Position numbers and translations under genes: made by a program. From NCBI RefSeq assembly GCF_029892605.1, contig NZ_JARXWF010000003.1, positions 186,001 to 250,000 on the forward strand: a stretch of 64,000 nt of DNA, given 5' to 3'. This document shows, in pieces, positions 26,764 through 35,336 of the stretch. Positions within the stretch are counted from its first letter, which is position 1, and each line of letters opens with the position of its first letter. This stretch comes from Parabacteroides sp. PM6-13 (GTDB lineage: Bacteria > Bacteroidota > Bacteroidia > Bacteroidales > Tannerellaceae). The notes beneath the pieces were generated by a model. That model worked only from the letters and a program-made list of their open reading frames with translations, was not told where the DNA came from and did no database searches.

Positions 26764-28200
26764 TCATTGGATGGCTTCGAGGATGACTCTCCTGTAGCTC
26801 TTCAGCAGATGCGCTCCGTCGTCGGTTACTTCGCAAATCACATGCATGGTTTTGCCTGCGGCATCGGTCGGTATAAGGAGGGTGGCGCGAGGGCTGTTTG
26901 CGTTTTCTATCTCGATCGAGCCGTTATAAGTTCCCGGTTCGGGCATGGCCCACCAGTGAAAACGGAGGTTGTCGCCGTCTGGATCATACGACTTTGAGGC
27001 GTCCAGCGTTACTGTTTTACCTGTTTGGGTAGCGATATGGATCGCTTCGAGTCCTTTTTCTTTGTTCACGATAACCACCGGGTTGCGATTGCCTTTTCCT
27101 TCGTTCGCCCAATCCATGCGTGCCGCGAAGTTGGCAAAGGTAGCGGGGTAGAAATAGTGTTCGTAGCGATTGGAAATCTCCTTGACGCGTTCGTCTACAT
27201 TGGTATAGCAGGAGGTGATGCCGTCGCGGCTCATGCCCCATTCGAAATAGCCTCCCCAGCCGGTCTCTTTGCTTTCGCTCGGGTCGTGCAGCCCGTTAGG
27301 CAATACATGCAGGAAGGAGGGGGTGTCGCCCTCTACGCCCCATTTGTTCTTCGGGTAAATGCGTCCTAAGTTCCCATGTTTTTGGATGTGTGTGGCATAC
27401 TCATTCCAGCTTTTCGAGCCGAGGTCGTTCTGATTCAACCAAGCGCTTTCATCCCAGATGAAATGAATATCTTTACCAAACTCCTTACGCATCCACTGGT
27501 GCGAGCTGAATGCGAAATTTTTGGCATCACCAATAGGTACATCCTGGTCGGTGATGGTGTACACACGCAATTTACGTGCAAAGGTCTTCGCCTCTGCCTC
27601 ACTGCGTTCCTGCTTCACTTTCCAAAGGGCTTGCGCCAGGGTGTTGGCTCCTCCCCAGGCTAATACCCAGAGGGGACGATCGTCGGTTTCGTCGACCAGT
27701 CGGATAATGAAATCACTGCCGTCCGAATGATTCTCCTCACCCAATTGGGCAACGCCCAGTTCGAGGCTGCCATACATGGCGCGGCTTCTAAGGTAGTCGG
27801 GGCTTGGCCAATAGCCTATCATCTGCTTTTCCGATTCTTTCTCGACCGGAAGAAACGAGGTCTGCTCCGAACGTTTCATCAGGTTGGGCAGATCCTTTTC
27901 GTAGGTATCGATCACCGTCGTCAGACTGTCTTTCCAACTCTTTGGATAGGCGCGGCCGCTGCTGTTCCATCCGCCCGATACGATCAATGCTTCGATTTCA
28001 TACAAATCGGCATGAACCAACAGCCGGATCATCGACTCCATATCATCGGGCTCAATGTCGCCCGGCGCAATATCGGTCAATACAACAATACGGGGCTTCA
28101 AGGAGTCGCTGCCGAAAACGGGCTTATTCTCCGTTGTGGCACACGATGACAACAGGAATATCATCAGTAGGCAGATGATAAAGGCAGGTTTGTTTTTCAT
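26764..28200 (-). CDS. DUF1593 lipoprotein, nucleoside-hydrolase-like
   Basis: A 478-residue secreted lipoprotein (lipobox LSSC, Cys20). The N-terminal 330 residues are a DUF1593 domain, related to nucleoside hydrolases; the metal-site-like motif is VLTDIAPGDIEPDDMES, with further family segments VLAWGGANTLAQAL and FIWDESAWLNQNDLGS. The C-terminus is an Ig-like domain (LDASKSYDPDGDNLRFHWW). Members are often called cellulose-binding protein, but the substrate is not known. It has its own promoter and is divergent from the DUF3276 gene. Confidence 0.85.
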   Translation of the reverse strand: MKNKPAFIICLLMIFLLSSCATTENKPVFGSDSLKPRIVVLTDIAPGDIEPDDMESMIRLLVHADLYEIEALIVSGGWNSSGRAYPKSWKDSLTTVIDTYEKDLPNLMKRSEQTSFLPVEKESEKQMIGYWPSPDYLRSRAMYGSLELGVAQLGEENHSDGSDFIIRLVDETDDRPLWVLAWGGANTLAQALWKVKQERSEAEAKTFARKLRVYTITDQDVPIGDAKNFAFSSHQWMRKEFGKDIHFIWDESAWLNQNDLGSKSWNEYATHIQKHGNLGRIYPKNKWGVEGDTPSFLHVLPNGLHDPSESKETGWGGYFEWGMSRDGITSCYTNVDERVKEISNRYEHYFYPATFANFAARMDWANEGKGNRNPVVIVNKEKGLEAIHIATQTGKTVTLDASKSYDPDGDNLRFHWWAMPEPGTYNGSIEIENANSPRATLLIPTDAAGKTMHVICEVTDDGAHLLKSYRRVILEAIQ

Positions 28201-28227
28201 GATATATTTTATTAGATATAATTTCTA

Positions 28228-28258
28228 CAAATGTAAGCCTGCTTTCGGATTAAAACAA
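28228..28258 (-). promoter_or_regulatory. Promoter for the DUF1593 gene
   Basis: Reverse-strand TACATTTG (28228-28235) with TTG 20 bases upstream (28256-28258), a close match to the Bacteroides consensus. Confidence 0.7.
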
Positions 28259-28299
28259 CTTGAATTGGGGCTTGTTTAACTGTTTTCTTTTGTAAAATA

Positions 28300-28330
28300 G
28301 TTGTTATTTAAAAAAAAATTCACATATTTG
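28300..28330 (+). promoter_or_regulatory. Promoter for the DUF3276 gene
   Basis: TTG at 28301-28303, 19 bases spacing, CATATTTG at 28323-28330, the same box as upstream of dapF. Confidence 0.7.
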
Positions 28331-28374
28331 AGCGAGTTATGAATTTGGGTGGGAAATAATAAATGTTAGCTGTC

Positions 28375-28734
28375 ATGGAAGACTTGAACAAAAAATCGCA
28401 TGTTGAAGGTGGCGACAAAGAGATCTTGTATTCGAAAGCCATTAAAGCCGGGAAGCGTATCTATTACTTAGATGTTAAGAAGAACCTGAAAGATGATCTG
28501 TTTCTGGCGATAACGGAAAGCAAAAAGGTACAATCGAAAGATGGAGTACAAGTAAGCTTTGAGAAACACAAGATCTTTTTATACAAAGAAGATTTTGAGA
28601 AGTTTATGGATGGAATGGGTGAAGTAATCAACTACATCAAACAACGGAATGCAGAAAAGGATCAGCTCCCTATCGCTGAAGAAAAAGGAGATGAAGCCGC
28701 TTCCGGTGATATTCAAATCGATATAGAATTCTAA
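28375..28734 (+). CDS. DUF3276 / PUR-family nucleic-acid-binding protein
   Basis: A 119-residue protein of the bacterial PUR-alpha-like family. The PUR repeat is visible as EILYSKAIKAGKRIYYLDVKKNLKDDLFLAITESKK, followed by SFEKHKIFLYKEDFEKF and an amphipathic helix. The C-terminal 25 residues are acidic. Homologues such as spirochaete Bpur bind DNA and RNA; a role as a global nucleic-acid binder is inferred. An in-frame ATG at 28363 exists, but 28375 (MEDLNKKS) fits the family better. A strong terminator follows. Confidence 0.85.
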   Translation: MEDLNKKSHVEGGDKEILYSKAIKAGKRIYYLDVKKNLKDDLFLAITESKKVQSKDGVQVSFEKHKIFLYKEDFEKFMDGMGEVINYIKQRNAEKDQLPIAEEKGDEAASGDIQIDIEF

Positions 28735-28753
28735 AAATAAACAGCCAAAAAGG

Positions 28754-28792
28754 AAACGGGCTATACATGATCAGATGTATAGCCCGTTTTTA
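28754..28792. terminator. Terminator between DUF3276 and ferredoxin genes
   Basis: A 15-bp perfect stem (28754-28768 with 28775-28789), six-base loop, T-run on the right and A-run on the left; it can serve both convergent genes. Confidence 0.9.
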
Positions 28793-28826
28793 TAGGTATT
28801 GGTAACCTATTTCTTTTGCATGGTGT

Positions 28827-28994
28827 TTAAGCCTGGTGGATTGCTTCTGTCGGACAGGCGTCAGCACAAGTTCCGCAATCGGTGCATAATTCCGGGTCGA
28901 TAGCATAGATATCACCCTCTGAAATAGCGCCTACCGGACATTCGTCAATACAACTACCACATGCAATACAATCGTCGCTAATTACGTAAGCCAT
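28827..28994 (-). CDS. Small 2[4Fe-4S] ferredoxin
   Basis: A 55-residue protein found by reading the reverse strand. It has two CxxCxxCxxxCP clusters: CIACGSCIDECP at residues 9-20 and CTDCGTCADACP at residues 37-48. It starts MAYVISDD and ends AIHQA, the standard clostridial-type ferredoxin layout. It carries electrons at low potential for anaerobic enzymes such as pyruvate:ferredoxin oxidoreductase. It stands alone, with a TACTTTTG promoter box upstream. Confidence 0.95.
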   Translation of the reverse strand: MAYVISDDCIACGSCIDECPVGAISEGDIYAIDPELCTDCGTCADACPTEAIHQA

Positions 28995-29040
28995 TGTTCT
29001 AAACTTTAAATTGATACTATAATTACTATTAATCGTACAA

Positions 29041-29048
29041 CAAAAGTA
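29041..29048 (-). promoter_or_regulatory. TAnnTTTG box for the ferredoxin gene
   Basis: Reverse-strand TACTTTTG, 47 bases upstream of the ferredoxin ATG. No clear -33 element. Confidence 0.5.
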
Positions 29049-29156
29049 TGTCTTTCTTTGGAGATATAAAAATAGTAGGCGGTAAATTTCTTATTTCACC
29101 CTCTCTTTGCAATAACTTTTCGAGTTTTACGTTACTACTAATAAACTGTTGAATAG

Positions 29157-29861
29157 GTGAGAAAAGGACTCTTTATTCTATCTGTATTTCTGTTTGCTGT
29201 CGGATTAGCAAACGCACAGACCGAGCGGGTGAAGAACCAGCCCTATGCCGATATGAAATTGTATCATCTCGGTTTTCATGTGGGGCTTCATTCGCAAGAT
29301 ATGATATTGACCCATAGTGGTTTGATGGAGAACGGGGAAACGTGGTTTGCGGAAATCCCCTCCTATAATCCCGGCTTTAGTGTTGGGGTGATAGGCGATA
29401 TGTATCTAAGCCCTTACTTCAACCTGCGTGTGGTTCCTACCCTGCATTTTGGTGACAAAACTTTTATGTTTCGTGAGAAAGAGACTGGCGAAGAGTTTCG
29501 CACGGATATACGTGCCAACTACCTGACGCTTCCGGTCAATATAAAGTATAGTGCTTTGCGCCTGAATAACTATCGTCCCTATCTGATCGGAGGGGTGTAT
29601 GGGCAAATGGATATCGGTCGTAAGAAGGGGAATCCCCTGTTGATGAAAGGGTTCGATTTTGGTGTGGAGTTTGGTGTTGGATGTGATATTTACCTTCCTT
29701 TCTTCAAATTGTGTCCGGAAATCAAATTCTGTTTCGGTTTGGGCGATATGCTGGATAAAAAGCGTAGCGACCTGAAAGACGATCTCAATCTAATGAAATA
29801 CACCAATGCACTCTCCAGGGCAAGCTCCCGGATGGTGGTGATTACCTTTAATTTTGAATAA
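29157..29861 (+). CDS. PorT-family outer-membrane beta-barrel protein
   Basis: A 234-residue protein with a signal peptide (MRKGLFILSVFLFAVGLANAQ) and a small barrel. Segments such as LGFHVGLHSQDMILTHSGL, LPVNIKYSALRLNNYRPYLIGG and FDFGVEFGVGCDIYLPFFKLCPEIKF resemble PorT/SprT, a protein needed for type IX secretion in Porphyromonas and flavobacteria. The only available start is GTG at 29157, because the upstream frame is closed. No other type IX genes are in the window, so its role here is open. Its last 14 bases overlap the end of the convergent cdsA. Confidence 0.8.
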   Translation: MRKGLFILSVFLFAVGLANAQTERVKNQPYADMKLYHLGFHVGLHSQDMILTHSGLMENGETWFAEIPSYNPGFSVGVIGDMYLSPYFNLRVVPTLHFGDKTFMFREKETGEEFRTDIRANYLTLPVNIKYSALRLNNYRPYLIGGVYGQMDIGRKKGNPLLMKGFDFGVEFGVGCDIYLPFFKLCPEIKFCFGLGDMLDKKRSDLKDDLNLMKYTNALSRASSRMVVITFNFE

Positions 29862-30684
29862 ATAGTTCGATATAGATATAGGCGGCGGGAATGGCTAACA
29901 GAAGACTGTCGAAGCGATCCAGCATGCCTCCGTGACCGGGTAATACTTTGCCTGAATCTTTCACTGCAAGGGTCCGTTTCAGTAACGACTCCACCAGGTC
30001 TCCCCAGGTGCCAAACACACTGACAACAATTGCAAATCCCACCCAGAAATACCAAGGCATTTCAGGTACGAACCAGGCAAAAGCCAGAGAAGAAAGGATG
30101 GCTGTAATACAACCTCCCCAGAACCCTTCCCAGGATTTTTTCGGTGAGATGCGCTCGAACAGGCGATGTCGTCCGAACAGGGAGCCTATCAGATAGGCAC
30201 CGGTGTCGTTGAGCCAGATAAAGACAAATATCGCCAATACAAATAGAGGAATATGAGAAAACGCTCCGGTTGTATTAGGCATGACAGCCAGGAAGTTCAA
30301 GAGTGAAAGCGATCCGGCACAATAGGCCTGGGCAAAAAAGGAGATGCCCCAGTTCTTTAGCGGATTGGTGTCTTTATAGTAGAGTTCAAAAATAAGAATG
30401 AACACCAGAAAGGCGATATAGGGAAGGAAGACCATTTTTCCAAAAATCCCTTGGGCGTAAGCAAAGGTGGCAGCAAAAAGATAGACCCCCCCCAGGGTGT
30501 AGAACAGACGTTTGATGGGTGAGCTTACATAGTGCTCGGTGATTCCATAAAATTCCCATATAGTGAATCCCGTAATGCCACACAATAAGAGAAGGAAAGT
30601 ATAGGGGTGACAGCATATGCCTCCAATGATGACGGCAACAAAAATAATACCTGTCAGGGCTCTTTTTATCAGGTTTTTCAGCAC
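29848..30684 (-). CDS. cdsA: Phosphatidate cytidylyltransferase
   Basis: CdsA makes CDP-diacylglycerol from phosphatidate and CTP in the inner membrane, the entry to phosphatidylethanolamine and phosphatidylglycerol. The 278-residue protein has about eight membrane helices and the C-terminal signature SLLKRTLAVKDSGK followed by LPGHGGMLDRFDS. A conserved GRHRLFERISPKKSWEG segment precedes it. It lies downstream of ftsH, but a terminator between the two and a TATATTTG box at 30714-30721 suggest separate transcription. Confidence 0.96.
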   Translation of the reverse strand: MLKNLIKRALTGIIFVAVIIGGICCHPYTFLLLLCGITGFTIWEFYGITEHYVSSPIKRLFYTLGGVYLFAATFAYAQGIFGKMVFLPYIAFLVFILIFELYYKDTNPLKNWGISFFAQAYCAGSLSLLNFLAVMPNTTGAFSHIPLFVLAIFVFIWLNDTGAYLIGSLFGRHRLFERISPKKSWEGFWGGCITAILSSLAFAWFVPEMPWYFWVGFAIVVSVFGTWGDLVESLLKRTLAVKDSGKVLPGHGGMLDRFDSLLLAIPAAYIYIELFIQN

Positions 30685-30713
30685 GATCGTTCCAATAGTG
30701 AATTTATTTCATG

Positions 30714-30721
30714 CAAATATA
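30714..30721 (-). promoter_or_regulatory. TAnnTTTG box for cdsA
   Basis: Reverse-strand TATATTTG, 30 bases upstream of the cdsA ATG. The -33 element is not clear. Confidence 0.45.
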
Positions 30722-30772
30722 AAGAATTAATTCAAACAGGCTACGGTTAACAGCTTTATTACCTATAAAAAC

Positions 30773-30802
30773 AAAAAAGGCACCTCCGAAGGGGCGCCTT
30801 TT
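30773..30802 (-). terminator. Terminator after ftsH
   Basis: A hairpin with arms AAAAGGC and GCCTTTT around CCTCCGAAGGG lies 17 bases after the ftsH stop, ending in T on the reverse strand. Confidence 0.75.
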
Positions 30803-30818
30803 CTATACTTATAGGTGA

Positions 30819-33464
30819 TTAATCGAATAGGGAAGGATAGGAGGGAGGAGTCTTTTTATCCTTTACCTCGGGTTCCGGTTCCTGCACTTTGGGTTCCGGT
30901 TCCAATTCGAATGTCAGTTCCAGGGGTTGCTCTGCAGGGGTAATCTTTTCTTCCTGTACTATCACTTTCTCTTCTTCCACTACTTCCTGTATCTCTTCTA
31001 CCTGCATCTCTGCCGGTTGTTCAATAACGGGCTCTTCCGGTTCGGGTGTAGGTTCCGTTACGATCTCTTCTTCTACAACCGGTTCTTCTTTCTTTTTCCG
31101 CGGAGCTCTCTTTTTGATAACAGGCTCTGGCGTGGGTTCCGGCATAGGCTCCGGTTCCGGCGTAGACTCCGGTTTAGGGTCAGGGGTAGGAGCAGGATCT
31201 GTATTGAATTTCACAACAAAATCGGCAAATTCCTCTTCCTCGGCAAGGGGGGCTTCTTCTATTACCTCCTCTTGCTCCATATGGGAATTGGTTTCTGCGA
31301 TTGCCTCCGGCTCCATAACAGGTTCCTCTTTTACAGGCTCCGGATCTTTTGCAGTTTCAATCGATTCGGATTCCTGAGGCTCATCTACTGCTGCCGGTTC
31401 ATTGATCGGTTGCTCTTCAGCAGGTGTTTCTTGAGGCTCAACAATAGCTGTCGCTTCTTCTGTTTCTTCTTTTTGAGCATTCAGTTCAGCCTCTTCTTCG
31501 GCTTTCTTTTTATTTGCCTCTTCCTGCAAAGCCATGATCTCCTGTGAGCGCGATACCCAGGCTCGTTTTCCGAATATATGTTCTACGTCTTCGGTATAGA
31601 TCACCTCCCGTTCAAGCAATACTTGCGACAGTTTGTTGTGCCCTTCGCTATTGTCTGACAGGATTTGTTTGGCGCGATCGTATTGCTCGTTGATGATACG
31701 CTGCACCTCCTGGTCGATCAGTTTCGCTGTGTCTTCACTATAAGGCTTGGTGAATCCCCAATCCTGGCCGGTTGAGTCGTAATAGTTCAGGTTGGGCAAT
31801 TTGTCGCTCATCCCGAAATAGACAACCATGGCATAAGCCTGTTTGGTAACACGCTCCAGGTCGTTGGATGCACCGGTCGAGATCTTTCCGATAAAGAGCT
31901 CTTCGGCTGCGCGACCTCCCAAGGTGGCACACATCTCATCCAGTAATTGTTCGCGGTTGGTGATTTGTCGCTCTTCGGGCAGGTACCAGGCAGCGCCCAA
32001 TGCCTTGCCACGTGGCACGATAGTCACCTTCACCAGCGGGTTGGCATGTTCCAGCATCCAGCTTAGTGTGGCGTGTCCGGCTTCGTGAATAGCAATGCTT
32101 CGGCGTTCGTCAGCGGTGGTGATGCGCGAGCGTTTTTCCAGACCGCCGACAATTCGGTCGACCGCGTTCATAAAGTCCTCTTTCTGTACGAACTTCTTGC
32201 CTCCACGCGCGGCGATCAATGCCGCTTCGTTACATACATTGGCTATATCAGCTCCCGAGAAGCCCGGTGTCTGGCGTGCCAAAAATTCAGAATCGACAGA
32301 CTCATCTATCTTAATCGGGCGCAGATGTACGCTGAAGATCTCTTTGCGTTCGTTCAGGTCGGGCAGCTCCACATGGATCTGGCGGTCGAAACGTCCGGCA
32401 CGCAAGAGGGCTTTATCGAGAATATCCGCGCGGTTCGTTGCCGCCAGAATAATCACTCCGCTGTTCGATCCGAATCCATCCATCTCTGTCAGGAGCTGGT
32501 TCAGGGTGTTCTCGCGTTCATCGTTGCTGTTCATATTGGCGTTCTTTCCACGGGCACGCCCTACCGCATCGATCTCGTCAATGAAAACAATACAAGGTGC
32601 TTTCTCTTTTGCCTGACGGAACAGGTCACGCACACGCGATGCCCCTACACCGACAAACATCTCGACAAAGTCGGAACCCGACAGGGAGAAGAACGGCACA
32701 TTGGCTTCGCCAGCAACTGCCTTGGCCAGCAATGTTTTACCGGTTCCCGGAGGGCCTACCAACAAGGCACCCTTCGGTATCTTACCTCCCAGTTCGGTAT
32801 ATTTGCCCGGATCTTTGAGGAAAGAAACGATCTCTTCCACCTCCTGCTTGGCTTCGGCCAGTCCCGCCACGTCGCGGAAGGTGACCTTTTTATCATTATC
32901 CTTGTCGAATAGTTGTGCTTTTGCCTTGCCTACGTTGAAAACCCCTCCGGCACCTCCTCCGGCAGCGCCCGACATCCTACGCATCATAAAGATCAGGAAT
33001 GCGATCATCAATATAAAAGGAATAAGAGACAAGAGCGAGTTCCAGATGGCATTGTCGCCCTCCTCGAACCGAACAGGTGTTTTTATGCCATATTCTGCCA
33101 CGACACTGTCGTAGAAATCGGTAAACTTGTCGGCAGACGGTATCTTTATGTAGGCTTTGGGGTTTACTCCCAAGTCTGTATTTCCTCCTTTGAAAACAAG
33201 GCCTAATTTATTGCTTCTGACAGAAGCTTCAATCAGATTCTTCTTGTTTAAAACGACTAACTTCTCGAAGGCATCCTCTTTCATGAGCTGCTGAAACTCC
33301 GTCCAATCCAACTCTTTGCTCGACGATGTCTCATTGGTCATTAACAAACCTGCCAGAACAATAAAGATAATCGCGTACATCCAATACAGGTTGAAACGCA
33401 TGAACTTTGGCTTGTTGTTCTTGGGGTTCTTATTCGGTAATTTGTTGTTGTCTTCTTCTTCCAT
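30819..33464 (-). CDS. ftsH: ATP-dependent zinc metalloprotease FtsH with long acidic C-terminal tail
   Basis: A membrane-anchored AAA+ protease that degrades membrane and short-lived cytosolic proteins. Two membrane helices (about 27-43 and 146-161) flank a periplasmic domain. The AAA domain has Walker A GPPGTGKT at 237-244, FIDEIDAVG and the second region of homology [18 protein letters not shown]. The zinc site HEAGH is at 460-464. The conserved enzyme ends near residue 650. About 225 further residues are Glu/Pro-rich and mostly acidic, with repeated PEPEP/PTPEP units and one basic patch [10 protein letters not shown]. coli FtsH has 644 residues. rsfS lies 32 bases upstream, so the two are probably cotranscribed. 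Confidence 0.96.
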   Translation of the reverse strand: MEEEDNNKLPNKNPKNNKPKFMRFNLYWMYAIIFIVLAGLLMTNETSSSKELDWTEFQQLMKEDAFEKLVVLNKKNLIEASVRSNKLGLVFKGGNTDLGVNPKAYIKIPSADKFTDFYDSVVAEYGIKTPVRFEEGDNAIWNSLLSLIPFILMIAFLIFMMRRMSGAAGGGAGGVFNVGKAKAQLFDKDNDKKVTFRDVAGLAEAKQEVEEIVSFLKDPGKYTELGGKIPKGALLVGPPGTGKTLLAKAVAGEANVPFFSLSGSDFVEMFVGVGASRVRDLFRQAKEKAPCIVFIDEIDAVGRARGKNANMNSNDERENTLNQLLTEMDGFGSNSGVIILAATNRADILDKALLRAGRFDRQIHVELPDLNERKEIFSVHLRPIKIDESVDSEFLARQTPGFSGADIANVCNEAALIAARGGKKFVQKEDFMNAVDRIVGGLEKRSRITTADERRSIAIHEAGHATLSWMLEHANPLVKVTIVPRGKALGAAWYLPEERQITNREQLLDEMCATLGGRAAEELFIGKISTGASNDLERVTKQAYAMVVYFGMSDKLPNLNYYDSTGQDWGFTKPYSEDTAKLIDQEVQRIINEQYDRAKQILSDNSEGHNKLSQVLLEREVIYTEDVEHIFGKRAWVSRSQEIMALQEEANKKKAEEEAELNAQKEETEEATAIVEPQETPAEEQPINEPAAVDEPQESESIETAKDPEPVKEEPVMEPEAIAETNSHMEQEEVIEEAPLAEEEEFADFVVKFNTDPAPTPDPKPESTPEPEPMPEPTPEPVIKKRAPRKKKEEPVVEEEIVTEPTPEPEEPVIEQPAEMQVEEIQEVVEEEKVIVQEEKITPAEQPLELTFELEPEPKVQEPEPEVKDKKTPPSYPSLFD

Positions 33465-33496
33465 CTCTTTGTCTTGACTATTGTTGTTATTACAGC

Positions 33497-33856
33497 TTAA
33501 TCCAAGTCAGGAACGGCTGTCAATTTGGCATCAGCCCATAAGGTGTCCAAATTGTAAAAGGCGCGTAACTCTGGCAAAAAGATATGGACAAGAACCGTGC
33601 CATAATCCATGCCGATCCACTGCGCTGCCTGATATCCGGCTACAGACAGGGGTTTTTCCTTTGCCTCTTTTCGGGCAAATTCCCATACCGAGTCTGATAA
33701 GGCCGATACCTGCGATGGGGTATTCCCTTCGCAGATCACCATATATTGGCAAATAGTGCCTGCTATCTTTGTTAAATCAACTGTTACTATGTTTTTTCCC
33801 TTTTTTTCCTGTAAACCGGAAACAATTGTGTCTACTAATGCTTTTGCTTCATCCAT
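33497..33856 (-). CDS. rsfS: Ribosomal silencing factor RsfS
   Basis: RsfS binds L14 of the large ribosomal subunit and blocks joining of subunits when nutrients are short. At 119 residues it has family length. Conserved parts are VTVDLTKIAGTICQYMVICEGNTPSQV and QWIGMDYGTVLVHIFLPELRAFYNLDTLW. It precedes ftsH in the same orientation. A TATATTTG promoter box lies 27 bases upstream of the start. Confidence 0.96.
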   Translation of the reverse strand: MDEAKALVDTIVSGLQEKKGKNIVTVDLTKIAGTICQYMVICEGNTPSQVSALSDSVWEFARKEAKEKPLSVAGYQAAQWIGMDYGTVLVHIFLPELRAFYNLDTLWADAKLTAVPDLD

Positions 33857-33882
33857 GTAATTAACCTTCTATTTTTGAGGTG

Positions 33883-33890
33883 CAAATATA
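33883..33890 (-). promoter_or_regulatory. TAnnTTTG box for rsfS-ftsH
   Basis: Reverse-strand TATATTTG upstream of rsfS; a -33 TTG is not seen at the usual spacing. Confidence 0.5.
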
Positions 33891-33985
33891 CTTTATTCTT
33901 TTCATAAAAGGAGCCAGTCCATTTCTAATAATGAAACAATCCTTCTGTTTGAAAAGTTGAGACAGTAAAAAAACTATTCCTATTT

Positions 33986-34016
33986 TTTGTTACTTTTCAA
34001 AAACTGCCTATATTTG
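33986..34016 (+). promoter_or_regulatory. Promoter for tRNA-Gln
   Basis: TTTG at 33986-33989, 19 bases, then TATATTTG at 34009-34016: a full match to the Bacteroides consensus. The tRNA begins 19 bases further on. Confidence 0.8.
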
Positions 34017-34034
34017 CAGCCGAAAACAGGTAAT

Positions 34035-34105
34035 TGTTCTATGGTGTAATGGTAGCACAACAGATTCTGGTCCTGTTTGTCCAGGTTCGAGTCCTGGTAG
34101 AACAA
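34035..34105 (+). tRNA. tRNA-Gln (anticodon CTG)
   Basis: Folds as a tRNA: acceptor TGTTCTA/TAGAACA (7 bp), D arm GTGT/GCAC, anticodon arm ACAGA/CCTGT around loop TTCTGGT, T arm CCAGG/CCTGG around TTCGAGT. The last anticodon-stem pair is an A-C mismatch. The anticodon is CTG (Gln). CCA is not encoded. The discriminator is A. Partial copies of its 3' end recur at 35268 and 37831. Confidence 0.93.
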
Positions 34106-34109
34106 CAAC

Positions 34110-34133
34110 AAAAGCCGCTTAATAGCGGCTTTT
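34110..34133 (+). terminator. Terminator of tRNA-Gln
   Basis: Stem AAAAGCCGCT/AGCGGCTTTT with TTAA-like loop directly after the tRNA. Related hairpins recur at 35284 and 37845. Confidence 0.85.
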
Positions 34134-34178
34134 GTTGTTTAAATATACAGAGAAGTAAAGGAGCGTGTTTCAAAAAAT

Positions 34179-34211
34179 CCCCCCCCCCGAATCTCAACTG
34201 AAATCTGGGGG
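34179..34211. other. C10 homopolymer in a C/G hairpin after hicB
   Basis: Ten C residues at 34179-34188 can pair with a GGGGG at about 34206-34210. It may be the hicB terminator. Homopolymers of this length are prone to slippage but no reading frame crosses it. Confidence 0.4.
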
Positions 34212-34224
34212 ATCCTGATACTAT

Positions 34225-34632
34225 TCAGAATTTAGCTGCTGCTAATTCGTTTCCTATAGCATGGACACTGGCCATTATTTTACCGTATTGCTTTTCACTT
34301 GCTTGTGCCAATCCGTTTTTGTATCTACGAAGTAACGAGGGGTTAATGCCTGTTTTGCGTGCCAACTCGGAGACATTCAAAATTGTAAAGTAATTAAAGA
34401 AAGATTGAAGATCGTATTTCCACTCAAACTCTATTTCGGGTGTATCTTTGCCTTCTTCCGCATTCATTGCCTTTATGTCATTATAGGCACTCAATAGGTC
34501 ATTTTTAGCTTCTTCTGCCGTATCTCCATAACCAAGCAGTCCGAAACCGTCAAACTCCTGATCTGTATAACAGGAATAAAAGCCATCCGAGGCTTTTTCA
34601 ATAACAAAAACTACTTTCATATTCTTATCCAT
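34225..34632 (-). CDS. hicB: HicB-type antitoxin
   Basis: A 135-residue protein. The N-terminal half is the HicB partial RNase H-like fold (MKVVFVIEKASDGFYSCYTDQ, GLLGYGDTAEEAKNDLLSAYNDI). The C-terminal half is a helix-turn-helix, LNVSELARKTGINPSLLRRYKNGL, for binding its own operator. The frame is open further upstream to 34743, but ATG 34632 (or 34620) begins the family fold. It follows hicA by 58 bases. HicB neutralises HicA and represses the pair. The pair lies just inside the tRNA-Gln island. Confidence 0.85.
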   Translation of the reverse strand: MDKNMKVVFVIEKASDGFYSCYTDQEFDGFGLLGYGDTAEEAKNDLLSAYNDIKAMNAEEGKDTPEIEFEWKYDLQSFFNYFTILNVSELARKTGINPSLLRRYKNGLAQASEKQYGKIMASVHAIGNELAAAKF

Positions 34633-34690
34633 TTTAATGTAAAGATAAAGTTCAAAATTATGAGATTCATTACCGAAAGAAAGGTTGGTC

Positions 34691-34873
34691 TTAAATCCCC
34701 GCCAACTTCCTGATTGATTTCTCTGTAGTCTTGGCAACCTCATGGCTGGCGTGCCGTGGTACTGGAAATCTCTTTCCGGTTATCGGGCTGAACCACATAT
34801 CATGCTTGCTCCCATGTCGTACAAGAAAACAACCTGCAGCTTTTAATTCTGCAATCAGTTCTGAATACTTCAT
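34691..34873 (-). CDS. hicA: HicA-type mRNA interferase toxin
   Basis: A 60-residue toxin with the double-stranded RNA-binding-like fold. The N-terminus MKYSELIAELKAAGCFLVRHG and the catalytic histidine region HGSKHDMW, then PVPRHASHEVAKTTEKSIRKLAGI, are classic HicA. ATG 34873 gives the normal start; the frame upstream to 34924 is not needed. HicA cleaves mRNA when free of HicB. Confidence 0.88.
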   Translation of the reverse strand: MKYSELIAELKAAGCFLVRHGSKHDMWFSPITGKRFPVPRHASHEVAKTTEKSIRKLAGI

Positions 34874-34996
34874 AAATAAGAAGAACTTTAATTTAACACC
34901 ACAAATGTAACGATTTTGTTTCAATTAGGCAAGGCTATAGGTAAGACTAAATGTAACGTTTTTGTTCTTTTTAACATAGGTACGGTTTCTGGATAA

Positions 34997-35173
34997 TTAT
35001 TTAGATGTCCTAGTTCGTATCACCATCTCTAAAAAATACTCTCTGTGTTCTTCTTTGTCGGCAATCTGCTCAAATACAGACAAACAAATGACATCAGACT
35101 GCAGAGCTTTCAAAACGGCAATCTTACCGGAACGATCAAGTACAATAAACGCTTGATTATCAGATTTTGTCAT
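34997..35173 (-). CDS. Small hypothetical protein in the tRNA-Gln island
   Basis: A possible 58-residue protein starting MTKSDNQAFIVLDRSGKIAVL. The frame is open upstream to 35239 (80 residues). I do not recognise a family. The composition is protein-like (mixed hydrophobic and charged, no low complexity), but it may be the remains of a larger gene. It shares orientation with hicAB. Confidence 0.4.
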   Translation of the reverse strand: MTKSDNQAFIVLDRSGKIAVLKALQSDVICLSVFEQIADKEEHREYFLEMVIRTRTSK

Positions 35174-35267
35174 GCTTGGGCATTTCACAACTAAATAAAA
35201 ACCAGCAATATAAAGTGGTGTAAATCTATTGTATAGCAATTTGTTTATATTTTACTTATTTCTAATA

Positions 35268-35336
35268 TCTTGGTAGAACAACGAAGAAAGCCGCTTAAAT
35301 AGCATCTTTTGTCGGTTAAATACGCTGCTTTACTTA
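35268..35336 (+). repeat. Partial copy of the tRNA-Gln 3' end plus terminator (copy B)
   Basis: It contains TTGGTAGAACAAC, matching the last 13 bases of the tRNA arm and tail with one change, then AAAGCCGCTT-type hairpin sequence and GGTTAAATACGCTGCTTTACT. The last part matches copy C at 37831-37894. Likely an attachment-site duplicate. Confidence 0.65.

Noticed and set aside
30889..31547. Long plus-strand frames opposite the FtsH tail
   Set aside because: They are antisense shadows of the Glu/Pro-rich repeat and read as Ser/Gly or Phe/Arg low complexity.
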